DNA from: Natronococcus sp. A-GB1
Lineage (GTDB): Archaea > Halobacteriota > Halobacteria > Halobacteriales > Natrialbaceae
Direction of reading: 5' to 3'
NCBI RefSeq assembly: GCF_029688845.1
Contig: NZ_JARUKW010000007.1
Coordinates: 1-64,000 of the forward strand
DNA length: 64,000 nt
The position numbers and the translations under genes are program-made. The number at the start of each line of letters is the position of its first letter. The stretch's first letter is position 1. Under the pieces are notes generated by a model that was not told the DNA's origin, made no database searches, and saw nothing but the letters and a program-made list of their open reading frames with translations. Positions 25,893-35,305 of this stretch are shown piece by piece.

Positions 25893-26549
25893 CTACCTCC
25901 CGACCGATTCCAGCCGCTGTGCTGTCGGGAGACTCCAGTCGTAGGTCACTGCGACCAGCCGAGTTACAAGCGTCACTCCCGCACACGCCGCGGCAGCGGT
26001 TCCCGCGGTCCCCCCGAGGGTTCCGACGAGCCAGTAGGCGCATCCGCCCAGAACCGCACAGCTCGCGTAGAAGTCCTCGAGAAGGATGAACGGCGATCGA
26101 TCGAGGAGGATATCGGCGACCGCACCACCCCCTGCCGCGTTGATCGTCGCGATCGCGACGACGCCGAACGCCGAGACGCCGGTCTCCGTCGCGACGATCG
26201 CTCCGGTCGTGGCGAAGGCCGCGAGTCCGATCGCGTCCGAGACGAGCGTGATCGGATGATCGTCCGGCGAGCGCAACACGACGCTCAGGCCGATCGCCAG
26301 ACTCACACCGAGCAGTCCGAGCGCGATCTCGACCGGCGACTGCAGCGCCAACGGGACGCGGGCCACGAAGATATCCCGCGTCACGCCGCCGGCAAAGGCC
26401 ATCGCCAGTCCGACGACGGCGATCCCGAACAGGTCGAACCGCTCCCGGATCGCCTTGCTCGACCCGACGAGTGCGAACGCGACCAGCCCGATCGTGTTCA
26501 TGACGGCGAACGGGTCGCCGAACAACACCGCAACGAGATCCTGCGTCAC
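25893..26549 (-). CDS. Trimeric intracellular cation (TRIC) channel family membrane protein
   Basis: A 218-residue integral membrane protein (UPF0126/YadS family). It is a tandem repeat of three-helix units plus a final helix, with the glycine-rich channel motif AFAGGVTRDIFVAR at about residues 51-64 and its second-half copy INAAGGGAVADILLDRSP near residue 135. Family members form trimeric K+-selective channels. It is a single gene, convergent with nothing obvious; 75 bases separate it from apbC. Confidence 0.88.
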   Translation of the reverse strand: MTQDLVAVLFGDPFAVMNTIGLVAFALVGSSKAIRERFDLFGIAVVGLAMAFAGGVTRDIFVARVPLALQSPVEIALGLLGVSLAIGLSVVLRSPDDHPITLVSDAIGLAAFATTGAIVATETGVSAFGVVAIATINAAGGGAVADILLDRSPFILLEDFYASCAVLGGCAYWLVGTLGGTAGTAAAACAGVTLVTRLVAVTYDWSLPTAQRLESVGR

Positions 26550-26768
26550 TGCCCGCGGCTACGAGCAAAGGCGCCTTGAACGCTACGTATACGAGAATTG
26601 TTGCGGTTTCGCTCGGGGACTCGAACGTGGTTACCGGCGATCGGCTCGACTCTCGCGGTGTCCGTGTTGCAGGGAGATGCCTACGTACCGCTTTTCGCCT
26701 CGGAATTTCTCACTGCGTTCGGACCGCGGGACGTGAGGCTTAACCGCCGTCCGCGACTACCGATTCGT

Positions 26769-27215
26769 ATGTCGACCGTTACGCTCATCGGCTCCCGCCT
26801 GGCCGAGCCGGGGACCGAGTTCGTCTACCACGGCGAGGCCGACGGCTGTGCGGGCTGTCCGTACCGCAGCCAGTGTCTCAACCTCTCGCCAGACACGAAG
26901 TACCGCGTCACCTCGGTCCGCGAGAACGCCCAGACCCTCGAGTGTGCCATGCACGACGGCGGCGTTCGCGCAGTCGAGGTCGAACCGGTCCCCGTGCGGG
27001 CGAACATTCCCACGAAGGGCGCCTTCGCCGGCAGCAAGGCGAGCCTCCAGGGTCCCTGTCCGTACGTCGAGTGTCCGAGCCACGAGTACTGCGAGCCCGA
27101 CGGCGTCGAGTTCGACGAGGAGTACCGCATCCGGAAGATCATCGGCGATCCGCCACACGACGTCTGTCATCTGGATCGTTCGCTCCAGCTGGTCGAACTC
27201 GAAGCGAACGACTGA
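26769..27215 (+). CDS. UPF0179 family cysteine-rich protein
   Basis: A 148-residue archaeal protein with many cysteines: CAGCPYRSQC at residues 25-34, then C-A-M near residue 62, CPYVECPSHEYC around 98-109, and a late C-H-L. The pattern suggests zinc or Fe-S binding. Conserved segments include VTLIGSRLAEPGTEFVYHG and RIRKIIGDPPHDVCHLDRS. The start ATG at 26769 follows a TATA-like GGCTTAACC at about -30. The family is conserved in archaea with unknown function. Confidence 0.88.
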   Translation: MSTVTLIGSRLAEPGTEFVYHGEADGCAGCPYRSQCLNLSPDTKYRVTSVRENAQTLECAMHDGGVRAVEVEPVPVRANIPTKGAFAGSKASLQGPCPYVECPSHEYCEPDGVEFDEEYRIRKIIGDPPHDVCHLDRSLQLVELEAND

Positions 27216-27451
27216 GCGCTGGGTCCGGGTCGGTGCGCTGATAGGACAGACACCCGAACGGTTCTTCGAAGACGGTGACGACGAACTCGAGACGCATCCG
27301 GCGGGCGTAGACGGGTCGTCGAACGACGAGTGGAACGTGGCCGTCGAACTGGCCTGGCTGTACTACCGGGAGGCGGCGGCGTTCGCCGACGCGACCCGGC
27401 GACGCTGGCGCTCGTGACGGAGTGGTCGCCGCCGGAGAATCGGTCCCGTCG

Positions 27452-27811
27452 CTATCCGTCGACCTCGAGCGCCTCACTCTCGAGCCAGCTGTCGGCCCAG
27501 CAGGCGATCTCCTCGAAGACCGGTTCGAGGGACTCCCCCTTCTCGGTGAGGCTGTAGTAGGTCGCGATCGGGGCGTCCTCCTCGAGACGGCGCTCAACGA
27601 ATCCCATCTCCCCGAGATCGTCGAGCACCCGCGAGAGGGTGCGGGCGTTGGCGCCCGTCTCTCGTTTGAGCTCGTTGAATCGGTGTTCTCCCTCGAGCAG
27701 CGTGTGAAGGACAGCGAGTCGCCACTGGGAGCCGATCTGTTCGATCGATTCGACGACCGGACAGGCCTCCTCCTGGCGCTCGGCGGAGTCCTGCGATTGC
27801 GGGGTTGCCAT
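27452..27811 (-). CDS. HxlR-type winged-helix transcriptional regulator
   Basis: A 119-residue DNA-binding protein. It carries the MarR/HxlR pattern: CPVVESIEQIGSQWRLAVLH, then RFNELKRETGANARTLSRVL (recognition helix) and LGEMGFVERRL with the wing TYYSLTEKGESL. The start ATG at 27811 (MATPQSQDSAERQ) lies 27 bases downstream of a TATA-like element, so a leaderless message is likely. Targets are unknown; the adjacent SRPBCC gene on the same strand is a candidate. Confidence 0.88.
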   Translation of the reverse strand: MATPQSQDSAERQEEACPVVESIEQIGSQWRLAVLHTLLEGEHRFNELKRETGANARTLSRVLDDLGEMGFVERRLEEDAPIATYYSLTEKGESLEPVFEEIACWADSWLESEALEVDG

Positions 27812-27834
27812 TATCCGGCTGTAGGACAGCCCGC

Positions 27835-27842
27835 CGTATAGC
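27835..27842 (-). promoter_or_regulatory. TATA-like box of the HxlR-type regulator gene
   Basis: On the minus strand GCTATACG lies about 27 bases before the ATG at 27811. Confidence 0.5.
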
Positions 27843-27887
27843 AGTTCGGATCCGAACCAGCTAACCAAAAGACACCTCGACACGACG

Positions 27888-28307
27888 CTACGGCGTCCCG
27901 ACGCCGTCCTCGAGCAGTGACTCGATGCGCTCGAGGGCGCGCAGACAGACCGGTGCGTAGCCCGCCCCGCCCAGCGGGAGTTCGAAGACGACCCGACAGC
28001 GGTCCGCGGCGAGTTCGTCGACTCGGTGGCCGGTCGCGGAGATTCGAGCCACGCGCCACGTCCATCGCCGGTCCGCGCAGTCGACTACTTTGAACGGCAG
28101 CCAGACACCGGGGAGCCGTACCCGCCCCGTCGTTCCCGCTCGAACGCGGGCGTCGGTCGCGTCGACCCCGCTGATCAGCGGCGACCACTCCGGCCACCGC
28201 CTGGTGTCGACGAGCAGTTCCCAGGCCGTCGCCGGCGGGACCGCGAGGACGTGAGAGGCCTCGAGCCGACGGCCGTCCGGCGTCGACGCAAACTGGAGCC
28301 GTGTCAT
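27888..28307 (-). CDS. SRPBCC (START-like) family protein
   Basis: A 139-residue protein of the polyketide-cyclase/START-like fold. After the start MTRLQFASTPDGRRLEASHV come VPPATAWELLVDTRRWPEW at residues about 25-43 (the family helix and W-P-E/D-W turn), paired beta strands (TTGRVRLPGVWLPFKVVD) and the long C-terminal helix with VCLRALERIESLLEDG. It may bind a hydrophobic ligand. The start at 28307 is the Met where this pattern begins; upstream in-frame sequence is arginine-rich and unlike the family. Confidence 0.8.
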   Translation of the reverse strand: MTRLQFASTPDGRRLEASHVLAVPPATAWELLVDTRRWPEWSPLISGVDATDARVRAGTTGRVRLPGVWLPFKVVDCADRRWTWRVARISATGHRVDELAADRCRVVFELPLGGAGYAPVCLRALERIESLLEDGVGTP

Positions 28308-28413
28308 ACTCGGACGACGCGAGCCAGCGACAAGGACGTTCTGCCCGAGGAACCGTTCGCGGTCCGATTCGGCGACCCGTCGGCGGTGCCGTCGGGTTTC
28401 GACGCTGACAGTT

Positions 28414-30858
28414 ATGACGATAGCGCCGAATCGTAAGCCAGTGCCATCCTCCACCACGCGCCGCGGTCTCCTCGCCGGCGCCCTCGCCGCTGGCGTCGGC
28501 GGACTCACGCTGACCGGCGCTCGAGAGCTGCTCGACCAGTTCGCGCCACTCTCGGGAACCGTCTGGGATGCGGCCGACAGGTCGCTCTCCGAGCGCGTTG
28601 CGAGCCCCTACGGCGAGGCGACCGTTCGCTACGACGAGTACGGAGTGCCGAGCATCGAGGCCGACGAGGAGCCCGCAGCCTACTTCGCCGTCGGCTACGT
28701 CCAGGCGTTCGACCGACTCGCCCAGCTCGACCTGCAGCGACGGGTCATGCGGGGACAGGTGTCGGAGCTGGCAGGCGAGGGGACCCTCGCAGACGACGAG
28801 TTCCACGTCGCGATGGACTTCGCCGGCACGGCCGAGGCGACCTGGGAGTACGTCGCCGAGACCCCCGCAGGCCCGCTCGTGGAGGCCTACGCCGACGGCG
28901 TCAACGCCACCATCGAAGGCGAACAGCTGCCGCTCGAGTTCGAGCTCCTGGGGTACGAACCCGAGCCCTGGACGCCGGTCGACTCGATGCTGATGGAAAA
29001 ACAGATCTCGTGGGATCTGACCGGGAACTTCGGTGAGCTCCGCCGCGCGCTGATCGCCGACCGACTCGGCGAGGACGTCCTCGAGGCGCTGTTCCCCGAG
29101 CGGCTGGACCACGACGTGCCGATACTGCGGGAGTCGGTCGACGCCGAAACGCTCGAGGAGACCGAGGATGTCGGCTCGGTTTCGGGCGAGAACGCCATCG
29201 ATCCGGCACTGACCGACTGGCTCTCGAGGTTCGAGTCCCCCACCGGCGTCGGCTCGAACAGCTGGGTCGTTTCCGGCGAGCACACCGAGAGCGGCCGACC
29301 GATCGTCGCCTACGACCCTCATCTCGCGCTGATGACGCCGCCGCTGTGGTACGAACAGCACGTCGAGACCCCCGGGACCTCCGTTCGGGGCGCGACCTTT
29401 CCGGGGGTACCGTTCGTCATCGCCGGCGCGAACGATCGGGGAACGTGGTCGTTCACGAACGTCGGCGCGGACGTCCTCGACTGTTACACCTACGAGATCG
29501 ACGACGATGGCGAGCGCTACCGCTACGACGGAGAGTGGCGCGAGTTCGACCGCGAGAAGCGAGAGATCGCCGTCGCGGGCGGCGAGGATCGGACCCTCGA
29601 GGTCAGGAAAACGGTCCACGGGCCCGTCCTCGAGCGCGAGGGACGAACCGTCGGTGTCGCCTGGACCGGCCACACGGCGACGCGGACGACCGAGGCAATC
29701 TACGAGTACGAGCGCAGCGACGGCCTCGAGGACCTGCTCGAAGCCACCCGGAAGTTCGATCTGCCGACCCAGAACCTCGTCTACGCCGACGCGGACGGGC
29801 GAACGCTGTACTACGCCACCGGAAAACTGCCGATTCGGGAGGTCGACGGCGAGACGGTCTCGGGCAACCGGCTCTTCGACGGCTCCGCGGGCGAGGGCGA
29901 GTGGGAGGGGTTCGAGCCGTTCGGCGAGTCGTCCTGGGAGGGGTTCGTCCCCTTCGAGGAGAAACCCCACGCGATCGACCCGGACGTGCTCGCGACGGCC
30001 AACCAGCGGGTCGTCGACGATTCCGAGCACTACATCGGGGTCGACTACGCCACTCCCTACCGGGGCGCCCGGATCTACGACCGCCTCGACGACGCCGTCG
30101 AGTCCGGCGAGCCGACCGACCTCGAGTTCCACCGGGAGCTACAGAACGACGTCTACGACGGCCGGGCCGAACAGCTGGTGCCGGAGCTGCTCGAGGCGCT
30201 CGAGGAGCGAATCGAGAACGAGGACGAACCCGAAAGCGGGAGCGAGCTCGAGGACGCCCGCGAGACCCTCGCCGACTGGAACTACCGGATGGACGCCGAC
30301 TCTCGCGGCGCGCTCCTTTTCGCCCGCTGGATGGACCGCTTTCGGCGACTGGTCGTCGAACCGAAGTTCGAGGAGGTCGACCTCGACCAGTCGTACTACC
30401 CCGACGACTGGGTGATCGCGACGCTTCCCGCCGACAGCCAGTTTTTCGAGGAGCGCTCGCGGGACGAGACGATGGTCGCCGCGCTCGAGGACGCCCTCGA
30501 CGAGATCGACGACGCCGGATGGGTGCGCTACGGCGACTGGAACTCGACGCGGGTCATCGAACACCCCTTCGGCGCGGAGGCGCCGTTTCTGAACTATCCG
30601 GAACTGCCCGCGGACGGATCGCGGGCGACGGTGAAAAACTACCGCGTCGACTCGGCGGTCGGCGCGAGCTGGCGAATGGTCGTCGAGCCCGGGGGTGCGG
30701 CGACGGCGGTTCTGCCGGGCGGGAACTCGGGCGACTACTTCTCGGATCACTACGGCGACCAGCTCGAGGGCTGGCTCGCCAACGACCAGACGCCGATGGA
30801 TCGAACGCTCGACGACGATGCCGAGCCCGACGTCGTCTTCGAGGAGGGATCGTCGTGA
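28414..30858 (+). CDS. Penicillin acylase-type Ntn hydrolase, Tat-exported
   Basis: An 814-residue Ntn-hydrolase precursor of the penicillin/acyl-homoserine-lactone acylase family. A twin-arginine signal (TTRRGLLAGALAAGVGG) begins near residue 14. The alpha part runs to Gly280; self-cleavage before Ser281 (GVG-SNSWVVSG) would free the catalytic N-terminal serine. Beta-subunit landmarks are GANDRGTWSFTNVGADVLD, NLVYADADGRTLYYATGKLP and the late NPGGxSG-like VLPGGNSGDYFSDHY. It could cleave N-acyl amides such as acyl-homoserine lactones, but the substrate is not readable. The stop overlaps a membrane-protein gene (GTGA). Confidence 0.9.
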   Translation: MTIAPNRKPVPSSTTRRGLLAGALAAGVGGLTLTGARELLDQFAPLSGTVWDAADRSLSERVASPYGEATVRYDEYGVPSIEADEEPAAYFAVGYVQAFDRLAQLDLQRRVMRGQVSELAGEGTLADDEFHVAMDFAGTAEATWEYVAETPAGPLVEAYADGVNATIEGEQLPLEFELLGYEPEPWTPVDSMLMEKQISWDLTGNFGELRRALIADRLGEDVLEALFPERLDHDVPILRESVDAETLEETEDVGSVSGENAIDPALTDWLSRFESPTGVGSNSWVVSGEHTESGRPIVAYDPHLALMTPPLWYEQHVETPGTSVRGATFPGVPFVIAGANDRGTWSFTNVGADVLDCYTYEIDDDGERYRYDGEWREFDREKREIAVAGGEDRTLEVRKTVHGPVLEREGRTVGVAWTGHTATRTTEAIYEYERSDGLEDLLEATRKFDLPTQNLVYADADGRTLYYATGKLPIREVDGETVSGNRLFDGSAGEGEWEGFEPFGESSWEGFVPFEEKPHAIDPDVLATANQRVVDDSEHYIGVDYATPYRGARIYDRLDDAVESGEPTDLEFHRELQNDVYDGRAEQLVPELLEALEERIENEDEPESGSELEDARETLADWNYRMDADSRGALLFARWMDRFRRLVVEPKFEEVDLDQSYYPDDWVIATLPADSQFFEERSRDETMVAALEDALDEIDDAGWVRYGDWNSTRVIEHPFGAEAPFLNYPELPADGSRATVKNYRVDSAVGASWRMVVEPGGAATAVLPGGNSGDYFSDHYGDQLEGWLANDQTPMDRTLDDDAEPDVVFEEGSS

Positions 30859-31235
30859 CCGCGACCGATCGGAGCGACGGAGACGCGGGCGGCGACCGCG
30901 AGCGGACTATCGACGCCGCGCTCGAGCGAGTCCGAACCGAACCCCGTGCTCACTGGCTGGCCGTCCTCGTCGTCGTCCCGATCGGCCTCTTCCTCGCGTG
31001 GCTCCACTGGCTCGGGCTCGTCGTCGCCGGGGCGCTCGTGGGGTTCATCTCGCCGACCGTGTGGCACGGACTCGCCGGCGCCCTCGGGGTCGGCGTCCTC
31101 GTCCTCGCAGCGTTCGCGATCGGGCTCGGGGATTCGGCCTGGCGCGTCCTCGAGATGACGCCCGCCGTCTACGTCACGGTCGCGAGCGCGCTCGGGCTGC
31201 CCGCGCTGGGCGCGCTGTTCCGGGGCGTCGTCTGA
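30855..31235 (+). CDS. Membrane protein coupled to the acylase gene
   Basis: A 126-residue protein read from the GTG at 30855, which overlaps the acylase stop. After a charged N-terminal 40 residues there are three membrane segments (HWLAVLVVVPIGLFLAW, LGVGVLVLAAFAIGLG and VYVTVASALGLPALGALF). Coupling to the acylase suggests that it anchors or helps the enzyme or its export; no family is recognised. Overlapping start and stop and membrane-like composition make the gene call solid; function is unknown. Confidence 0.72.
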   Translation: MTATDRSDGDAGGDRERTIDAALERVRTEPRAHWLAVLVVVPIGLFLAWLHWLGLVVAGALVGFISPTVWHGLAGALGVGVLVLAAFAIGLGDSAWRVLEMTPAVYVTVASALGLPALGALFRGVV

Positions 31236-31278
31236 CCTCGACGAGTACGAGAGCCAGCGCGGGGACACGCGTCACAGA

Positions 31279-32316
31279 TCAGGAAACGTCCCTTCGAGGT
31301 AACCGCTCGACGTGCATCTTTACGATCATCTGGTGAAGCGTTCCGAGCAACCCATAGACCGCGAGACAGGAGACGAAGGCGATCGTCCCCAGCTTCCCAC
31401 CGGACCCGCCCAGGTACGGTTCGGTGAACGCTACGACGAGCCCGACCACGATACCCGCCAGCGCCATCCATCGTTCGTCCGGAATACGAGTGGAGTCGCT
31501 CATACCCGCAAACGAAGCCGCGTACACTGCCGCTGCCAGCAGGCCGCCGACCGCGGGATACAGCCACGGGAGCGCGACGCCGCCGAGCAGACCGACGACA
31601 CCGGACGCTGATACCGGATCGAGTGGCGACCGATGATGCAGCGTGAAGGTGACCACCGCAGCGACGACGGAGAAACCCACGGCGAGGGCAACGGTATCGG
31701 AGGCCGGCAGCTGATCGCCGAGAAACGACGTCGGCGTTCCGAGGATTGTGAGGGCCGCTCCGACGAAGGCGGTAGTACCGAGTTTCCCGCCGACTCCGTG
31801 AAACACCGGTTGGGCCAGGAGGTAGACGGCGACCGCCAGTGCTGCCGCCACGAGACCCTGCCAGTAGGTCGGAAACACGATCGGCGACGTCATACCGACG
31901 AACGCCCCGCAGTAGGCCGGAACGGCGAGCGGCCGCCTCACGACGACCGCCAAGAGGCCGGTGACGCTCGCGGCAACCACCGGTGTGAGCCCACCTTCGA
32001 CGACGAGCACGAAGGTCACGAAGCCACCGATCATAATCGCGCCTGCGATCCCGATCATCTCGGTCGGGTCGATCGGTTCGATCTCGGGCGCCGCTCGAAC
32101 CGTTCGGAATTCGAACGCGATACCGCGGAGGGCGAGCAGCGCAAGCGACAGGAGAACGCTGCCGAGAGCGATGGATTCTGCCTCGAGGACGGCACCTCCC
32201 ACCGCGAGCCCTACCAGGATCATCGCCGGAACTGCAAGGAGAAACAACCCGAGAAAGGCCAACCCCCACTGCGGGCGATCGGTCGTCGAGAGCGAAGAAC
32301 GACGATTGGCTGCCAT
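31279..32316 (-). CDS. Polytopic membrane protein with internal duplication
   Basis: A 345-residue integral membrane protein with about ten hydrophobic segments. The two halves look duplicated: GGKLGTTAFVGAALTI near residue 175 and GGKLGTIAFVSCLAVYG near residue 310, each after a short Gly-rich turn, and TSPIVFPTYWQGL in the first half. The first 20 residues are basic and polar. No transporter family is recognised; a haloarchaeal conserved membrane protein is the safest label. It is convergent with the acylase operon. Confidence 0.75.
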   Translation of the reverse strand: MAANRRSSLSTTDRPQWGLAFLGLFLLAVPAMILVGLAVGGAVLEAESIALGSVLLSLALLALRGIAFEFRTVRAAPEIEPIDPTEMIGIAGAIMIGGFVTFVLVVEGGLTPVVAASVTGLLAVVVRRPLAVPAYCGAFVGMTSPIVFPTYWQGLVAAALAVAVYLLAQPVFHGVGGKLGTTAFVGAALTILGTPTSFLGDQLPASDTVALAVGFSVVAAVVTFTLHHRSPLDPVSASGVVGLLGGVALPWLYPAVGGLLAAAVYAASFAGMSDSTRIPDERWMALAGIVVGLVVAFTEPYLGGSGGKLGTIAFVSCLAVYGLLGTLHQMIVKMHVERLPRRDVS

Positions 32317-32586
32317 GCCGACCTGTTCTTTTCCTCGTTACAAAAACCCGGGTAGTGCACGATTACAGAGAGACAAAAGCGGGGCTGTACCGTCCACTGA
32401 GGCTAAGCCAATCGTTGCCCCTCACGACCGTTCCATCTCTCTCCCAGTAGCTGGCTTCGGATGGCTGGAACAGCGACGCACCTACTCTGCAGGCACATCA
32501 ACGATACCTGGAACTGACGGCGGGCCAGCACGTCGTCGCTTGCCGATCCACGTACTGTTTTGCCGTCCCGTCGAGTACGGGCCGCC

Positions 32587-33561
32587 ATGGAGTACACCAC
32601 CCTCGGCTCGACCGGGATGGAGGTCAGCCGGCTCTGTCTGGGCTGTATGAGCTTCGGCTCGAGCGACTGGCGCGAGTGGGTCCTCGAAGAGGAAGAGAGC
32701 CACGAGATCATCGACCGCGCGATCGACCTCGGGATCAACTTCTTCGATACGGCGAACCTCTACTCGAAGGGCGAGTCCGAGCGGATCCTCGGGAACGCGC
32801 TCGAGGGACGGCGCGAGGAGGCCGTGGTCGCGACGAAGGGCTACTTTCAGATGCGCGAGGACGACCCGAACTCGGGCGGGCTCTCCCGGAAGGCGATCGA
32901 ACAGGAGCTCGCGGCCAGTCGCGAGCGGCTGGGGATGGACACGATCGACCTCTACCAGATCCACCGCTGGGACGACGACACGCCGATCGAGACGACGATG
33001 CGCGCCCTCGACGACGCCGTCCGCCGGGGCCACGCTCGCTACGTCGGCGCCTCCTCGATGTGGACCCACCAGTTCGCCGACGCCCTCCACACCAGCAACC
33101 GGCTGGGACTCGAGCGCTTCGCGACGATGCAGAACCACTACAACCTCGTGTATCGGGAGGAAGAACGCGAGATGCTGCCGTTCTGCGAGCAGGAGGACGT
33201 CGGCGTGATGCCGTGGTCGCCCCTCGCCCGGGGCTACCTCACGCGTCCCCACGAGGAGATCGACGCGACGACACGCGGCGAGACGGAAGAGCACATGTAC
33301 GACCACCCCTACCGCGAGGGCGGCGGCCAGGAAATCAACGAGCGCGTCGCCGAGGTGGCGGCCGAGAAGGGCGCCACGATGGCCCAGATCGCGCTCGCGT
33401 GGCTGCTCCACAAGGAGTGGGTTGACGCGCCGATCATCGGCACCACGAGCGTCGAACACTTAGAGCAGGCCGTCGAGGCCCTCGAGATCTCGCTGTCGTC
33501 CTCGGATATCGCCTACCTCGAGGAGCCCTACGAGCCGGTGCCGGTGTCGGGACACAGTTGA
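32587..33561 (+). CDS. Aldo/keto reductase
   Basis: A 324-residue NAD(P)H-dependent (alpha/beta)8 oxidoreductase. The catalytic tetrad is visible: Asp and Tyr in FFDTANLYSKGESE, Lys in VVATKGYF and His in YQIHRWD. LGCMSFGSSDWREWVLEEEE and the late AWLLHKEWVDAPIIGTTSVE (cofactor-binding end) fit the family. The start at 32587 (MEYTTLGSTGMEVSRL) is where the conserved opening begins. The substrate is unknown. It is a single gene. Confidence 0.92.
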   Translation: MEYTTLGSTGMEVSRLCLGCMSFGSSDWREWVLEEEESHEIIDRAIDLGINFFDTANLYSKGESERILGNALEGRREEAVVATKGYFQMREDDPNSGGLSRKAIEQELAASRERLGMDTIDLYQIHRWDDDTPIETTMRALDDAVRRGHARYVGASSMWTHQFADALHTSNRLGLERFATMQNHYNLVYREEEREMLPFCEQEDVGVMPWSPLARGYLTRPHEEIDATTRGETEEHMYDHPYREGGGQEINERVAEVAAEKGATMAQIALAWLLHKEWVDAPIIGTTSVEHLEQAVEALEISLSSSDIAYLEEPYEPVPVSGHS

Positions 33562-33670
33562 GCGGGGCCGGTAGTAGCACGTTTTTCAGCCCGAGTCAAC
33601 GGTGAAACTCGCGTTCCGTACGGGTGAAGCACGTATTGTTCTGAGCGGAGGATCAGTATGGGATCTATTC

Positions 33671-34108
33671 TTACTGCGAATCGACTTCTTCGTAGTACTC
33701 GATAATCTCCTTCAAGCACCATTGGTTGAGTCCTTGTGATGCGAGTGTGAAAACCAACGTTGAGACAGGCTTGCGTTTGTACGCCGCGTAGAGGCCATAG
33801 ATCCCGATTGGGATACTTACGGTGTTTAGGATCTGTGGATAGCCGAGACCAATGAGGCGGTGCCCGTCGTTAGTCCAGCGTTCTTCAGCACGTACGACTT
33901 TGTACATCCAGTCATCCAACTCTTCACTTGGTTCACGGAATAACACCGGATTGACGAGTAAGAACAGGAGAGTGAGCCCCAATAACGTCCATTGCCGATG
34001 GTAGAGTGCGCCCACGGCCACGAACCCCGCTGCCATTCGACTCCACCCGCTCTTCGGGTTGGAGTGTCTGGCCCACATATTCTCTATCGCCGTCGACTCT
34101 TCGAGCAT
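33671..34108 (-). CDS. DUF6653-like membrane protein
   Basis: A 145-residue protein with the haloarchaeal pattern WARHSNPKSGWSRMAAGF, hydrophobic LLGLTLLFLLVNPVLF, then AEERWTNDGHRLIGLGYPQ and a hydrophobic stretch VSTLVFTLASQGLNQW, giving about four membrane segments. I recall this as DUF6653. Codon use is AT-rich compared with most of the window. TATA-like TAATATGA lies about 31 bases upstream on the minus strand. Confidence 0.78.
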   Translation of the reverse strand: MLEESTAIENMWARHSNPKSGWSRMAAGFVAVGALYHRQWTLLGLTLLFLLVNPVLFREPSEELDDWMYKVVRAEERWTNDGHRLIGLGYPQILNTVSIPIGIYGLYAAYKRKPVSTLVFTLASQGLNQWCLKEIIEYYEEVDSQ

Positions 34109-34405
34109 ATCGACTCTCTCGGAAGTGAGAGCTCCACTATCATATTAACATTCCGCCATAGCGTTCAATAAGCCCATCTACGTACCGGTTGGTTCGCTGG
34201 AATAGGAAGGAGAGCAACTCTACAAGAACGATTCTATGACACGCTCTCGTGTTGGTATCTACTACCTCCTTCCATAGGATTTCCGGCACTTGAAGGAGGA
34301 CTGTTTGGTCTAATGGCACTCAATACACCCATTATCTGAATCCGGGTTACGCGTCAAGCGCAAGAAGGGGACTTCACCTGCCTAATTCCTTTCAAGCAGA
34401 CCAGT

Positions 34406-34762
34406 TTACGATTCGTTTCCACTGTTTGTACTTGTAACATAATAGAAGAACGCAAAGACACTACCCCACCAAAGCGCTCTGGATAAGAAGTACGCCAAAG
34501 TTGCATCTCTGCCGGGAGGCGCTACTTCTAACGATAACCCAATCGCAGGTACGATGATAAGTATCCCAACTAAAATCCCGACCGACTCCAGGAACGGCTC
34601 GATCTCCAAACTGCGGTCACCTATGAGAGACACACTCGTTGTCGTAGTCGATGGTTGCCCGTCTTGTCTGTTGGGCTGCCATTGGCTGACTGCCCAACTT
34701 CGCAGGAAGAAAATTACCAGTGCTGCTAAGAGAACTACGCCTGCTGCAAACACTTCAATCAT
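34406..34762 (-). CDS. Small membrane protein in the AT-rich island
   Basis: A 118-residue protein: one N-terminal membrane helix (FAAGVVLLAALVIFFLRSW), a polar Ser/Thr-rich loop (residues 30-55), a second helix (VGILVGILIIVPAIGLSLEV) and a third near the C-terminus (FLSRALWWGSVFAFFYYVT). No known family. TTTAAATT about 21-25 bases upstream could be the TATA box. Low-GC codon choice separates it from the flanking genes. Confidence 0.62.
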   Translation of the reverse strand: MIEVFAAGVVLLAALVIFFLRSWAVSQWQPNRQDGQPSTTTTSVSLIGDRSLEIEPFLESVGILVGILIIVPAIGLSLEVAPPGRDATLAYFLSRALWWGSVFAFFYYVTSTNSGNES

Positions 34763-34861
34763 TTACTTTGGCCTTGAATTTAAAGGTAATTAGTATTAGC
34801 ACTATGTTATTATCGCTTCGTCTTTATCCGGTTTGGAAGGGACCCACACTCAACAGAGCGA

Positions 34862-35305
34862 CTATCGGAACCATTCGATAAGACTAATCGAACCGGGATA
34901 CGACCACGCTGACCCGGACGCCGCTTTCTGTGTGGCAACGACAGCAAATCCAAATGTAGCGAAAACCGCGACCACCACCGCGAGTAGCAAGGGGATGCCA
35001 ATGAAGGTAAATACTGTATCGAGGGGTGACGGTACCGCCAACAGTTCAGTCGGCTCACCGTTGATTGTTACTTCGTCGGCACCAAGGAAGCCTGTCACGA
35101 ACGCAGTAACCGCCAGGATAATAACGGTGATATGCCAATTAATCGCATTTCGGGCGTTCTCTCGCGTAAATTCGTGGTCTGAGATGGCATACATAATAGC
35201 GGGGCCGACGAAACTGGTGAAAAGCGCCAATACGTGGACGAAAATCCCACCCAAAGAACGATTCTCGGATTGATCGGAGCTAGACTGTATTGGTGTGGTG
35301 GACAT
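34862..35305 (-). CDS. DUF4870 domain membrane protein
   Basis: A 147-residue protein. The N-terminus is Ser/Gln-rich, followed by three to four membrane segments with the DUF4870 hallmarks: GGIFVHVLALFTSFVGPAIM, then FTRENARNAINWHITVIIL and IPLLLAVVVAVFATFGFAVV. In other organisms the domain is found in small membrane proteins without defined function. TATA-like AAAATACAT sits about 30 bases upstream on the minus strand. AT-rich for this genome. Confidence 0.85.
   Translation of the reverse strand: MSTTPIQSSSDQSENRSLGGIFVHVLALFTSFVGPAIMYAISDHEFTRENARNAINWHITVIILAVTAFVTGFLGADEVTINGEPTELLAVPSPLDTVFTFIGIPLLLAVVVAVFATFGFAVVATQKAASGSAWSYPGSISLIEWFR

Noticed and set aside
27216-27451. Apparent continuation of coding sequence after the UPF0179 gene
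   Set aside because: The open frame there continues a shadow frame of UPF0179 and has no start of its own in a good context.
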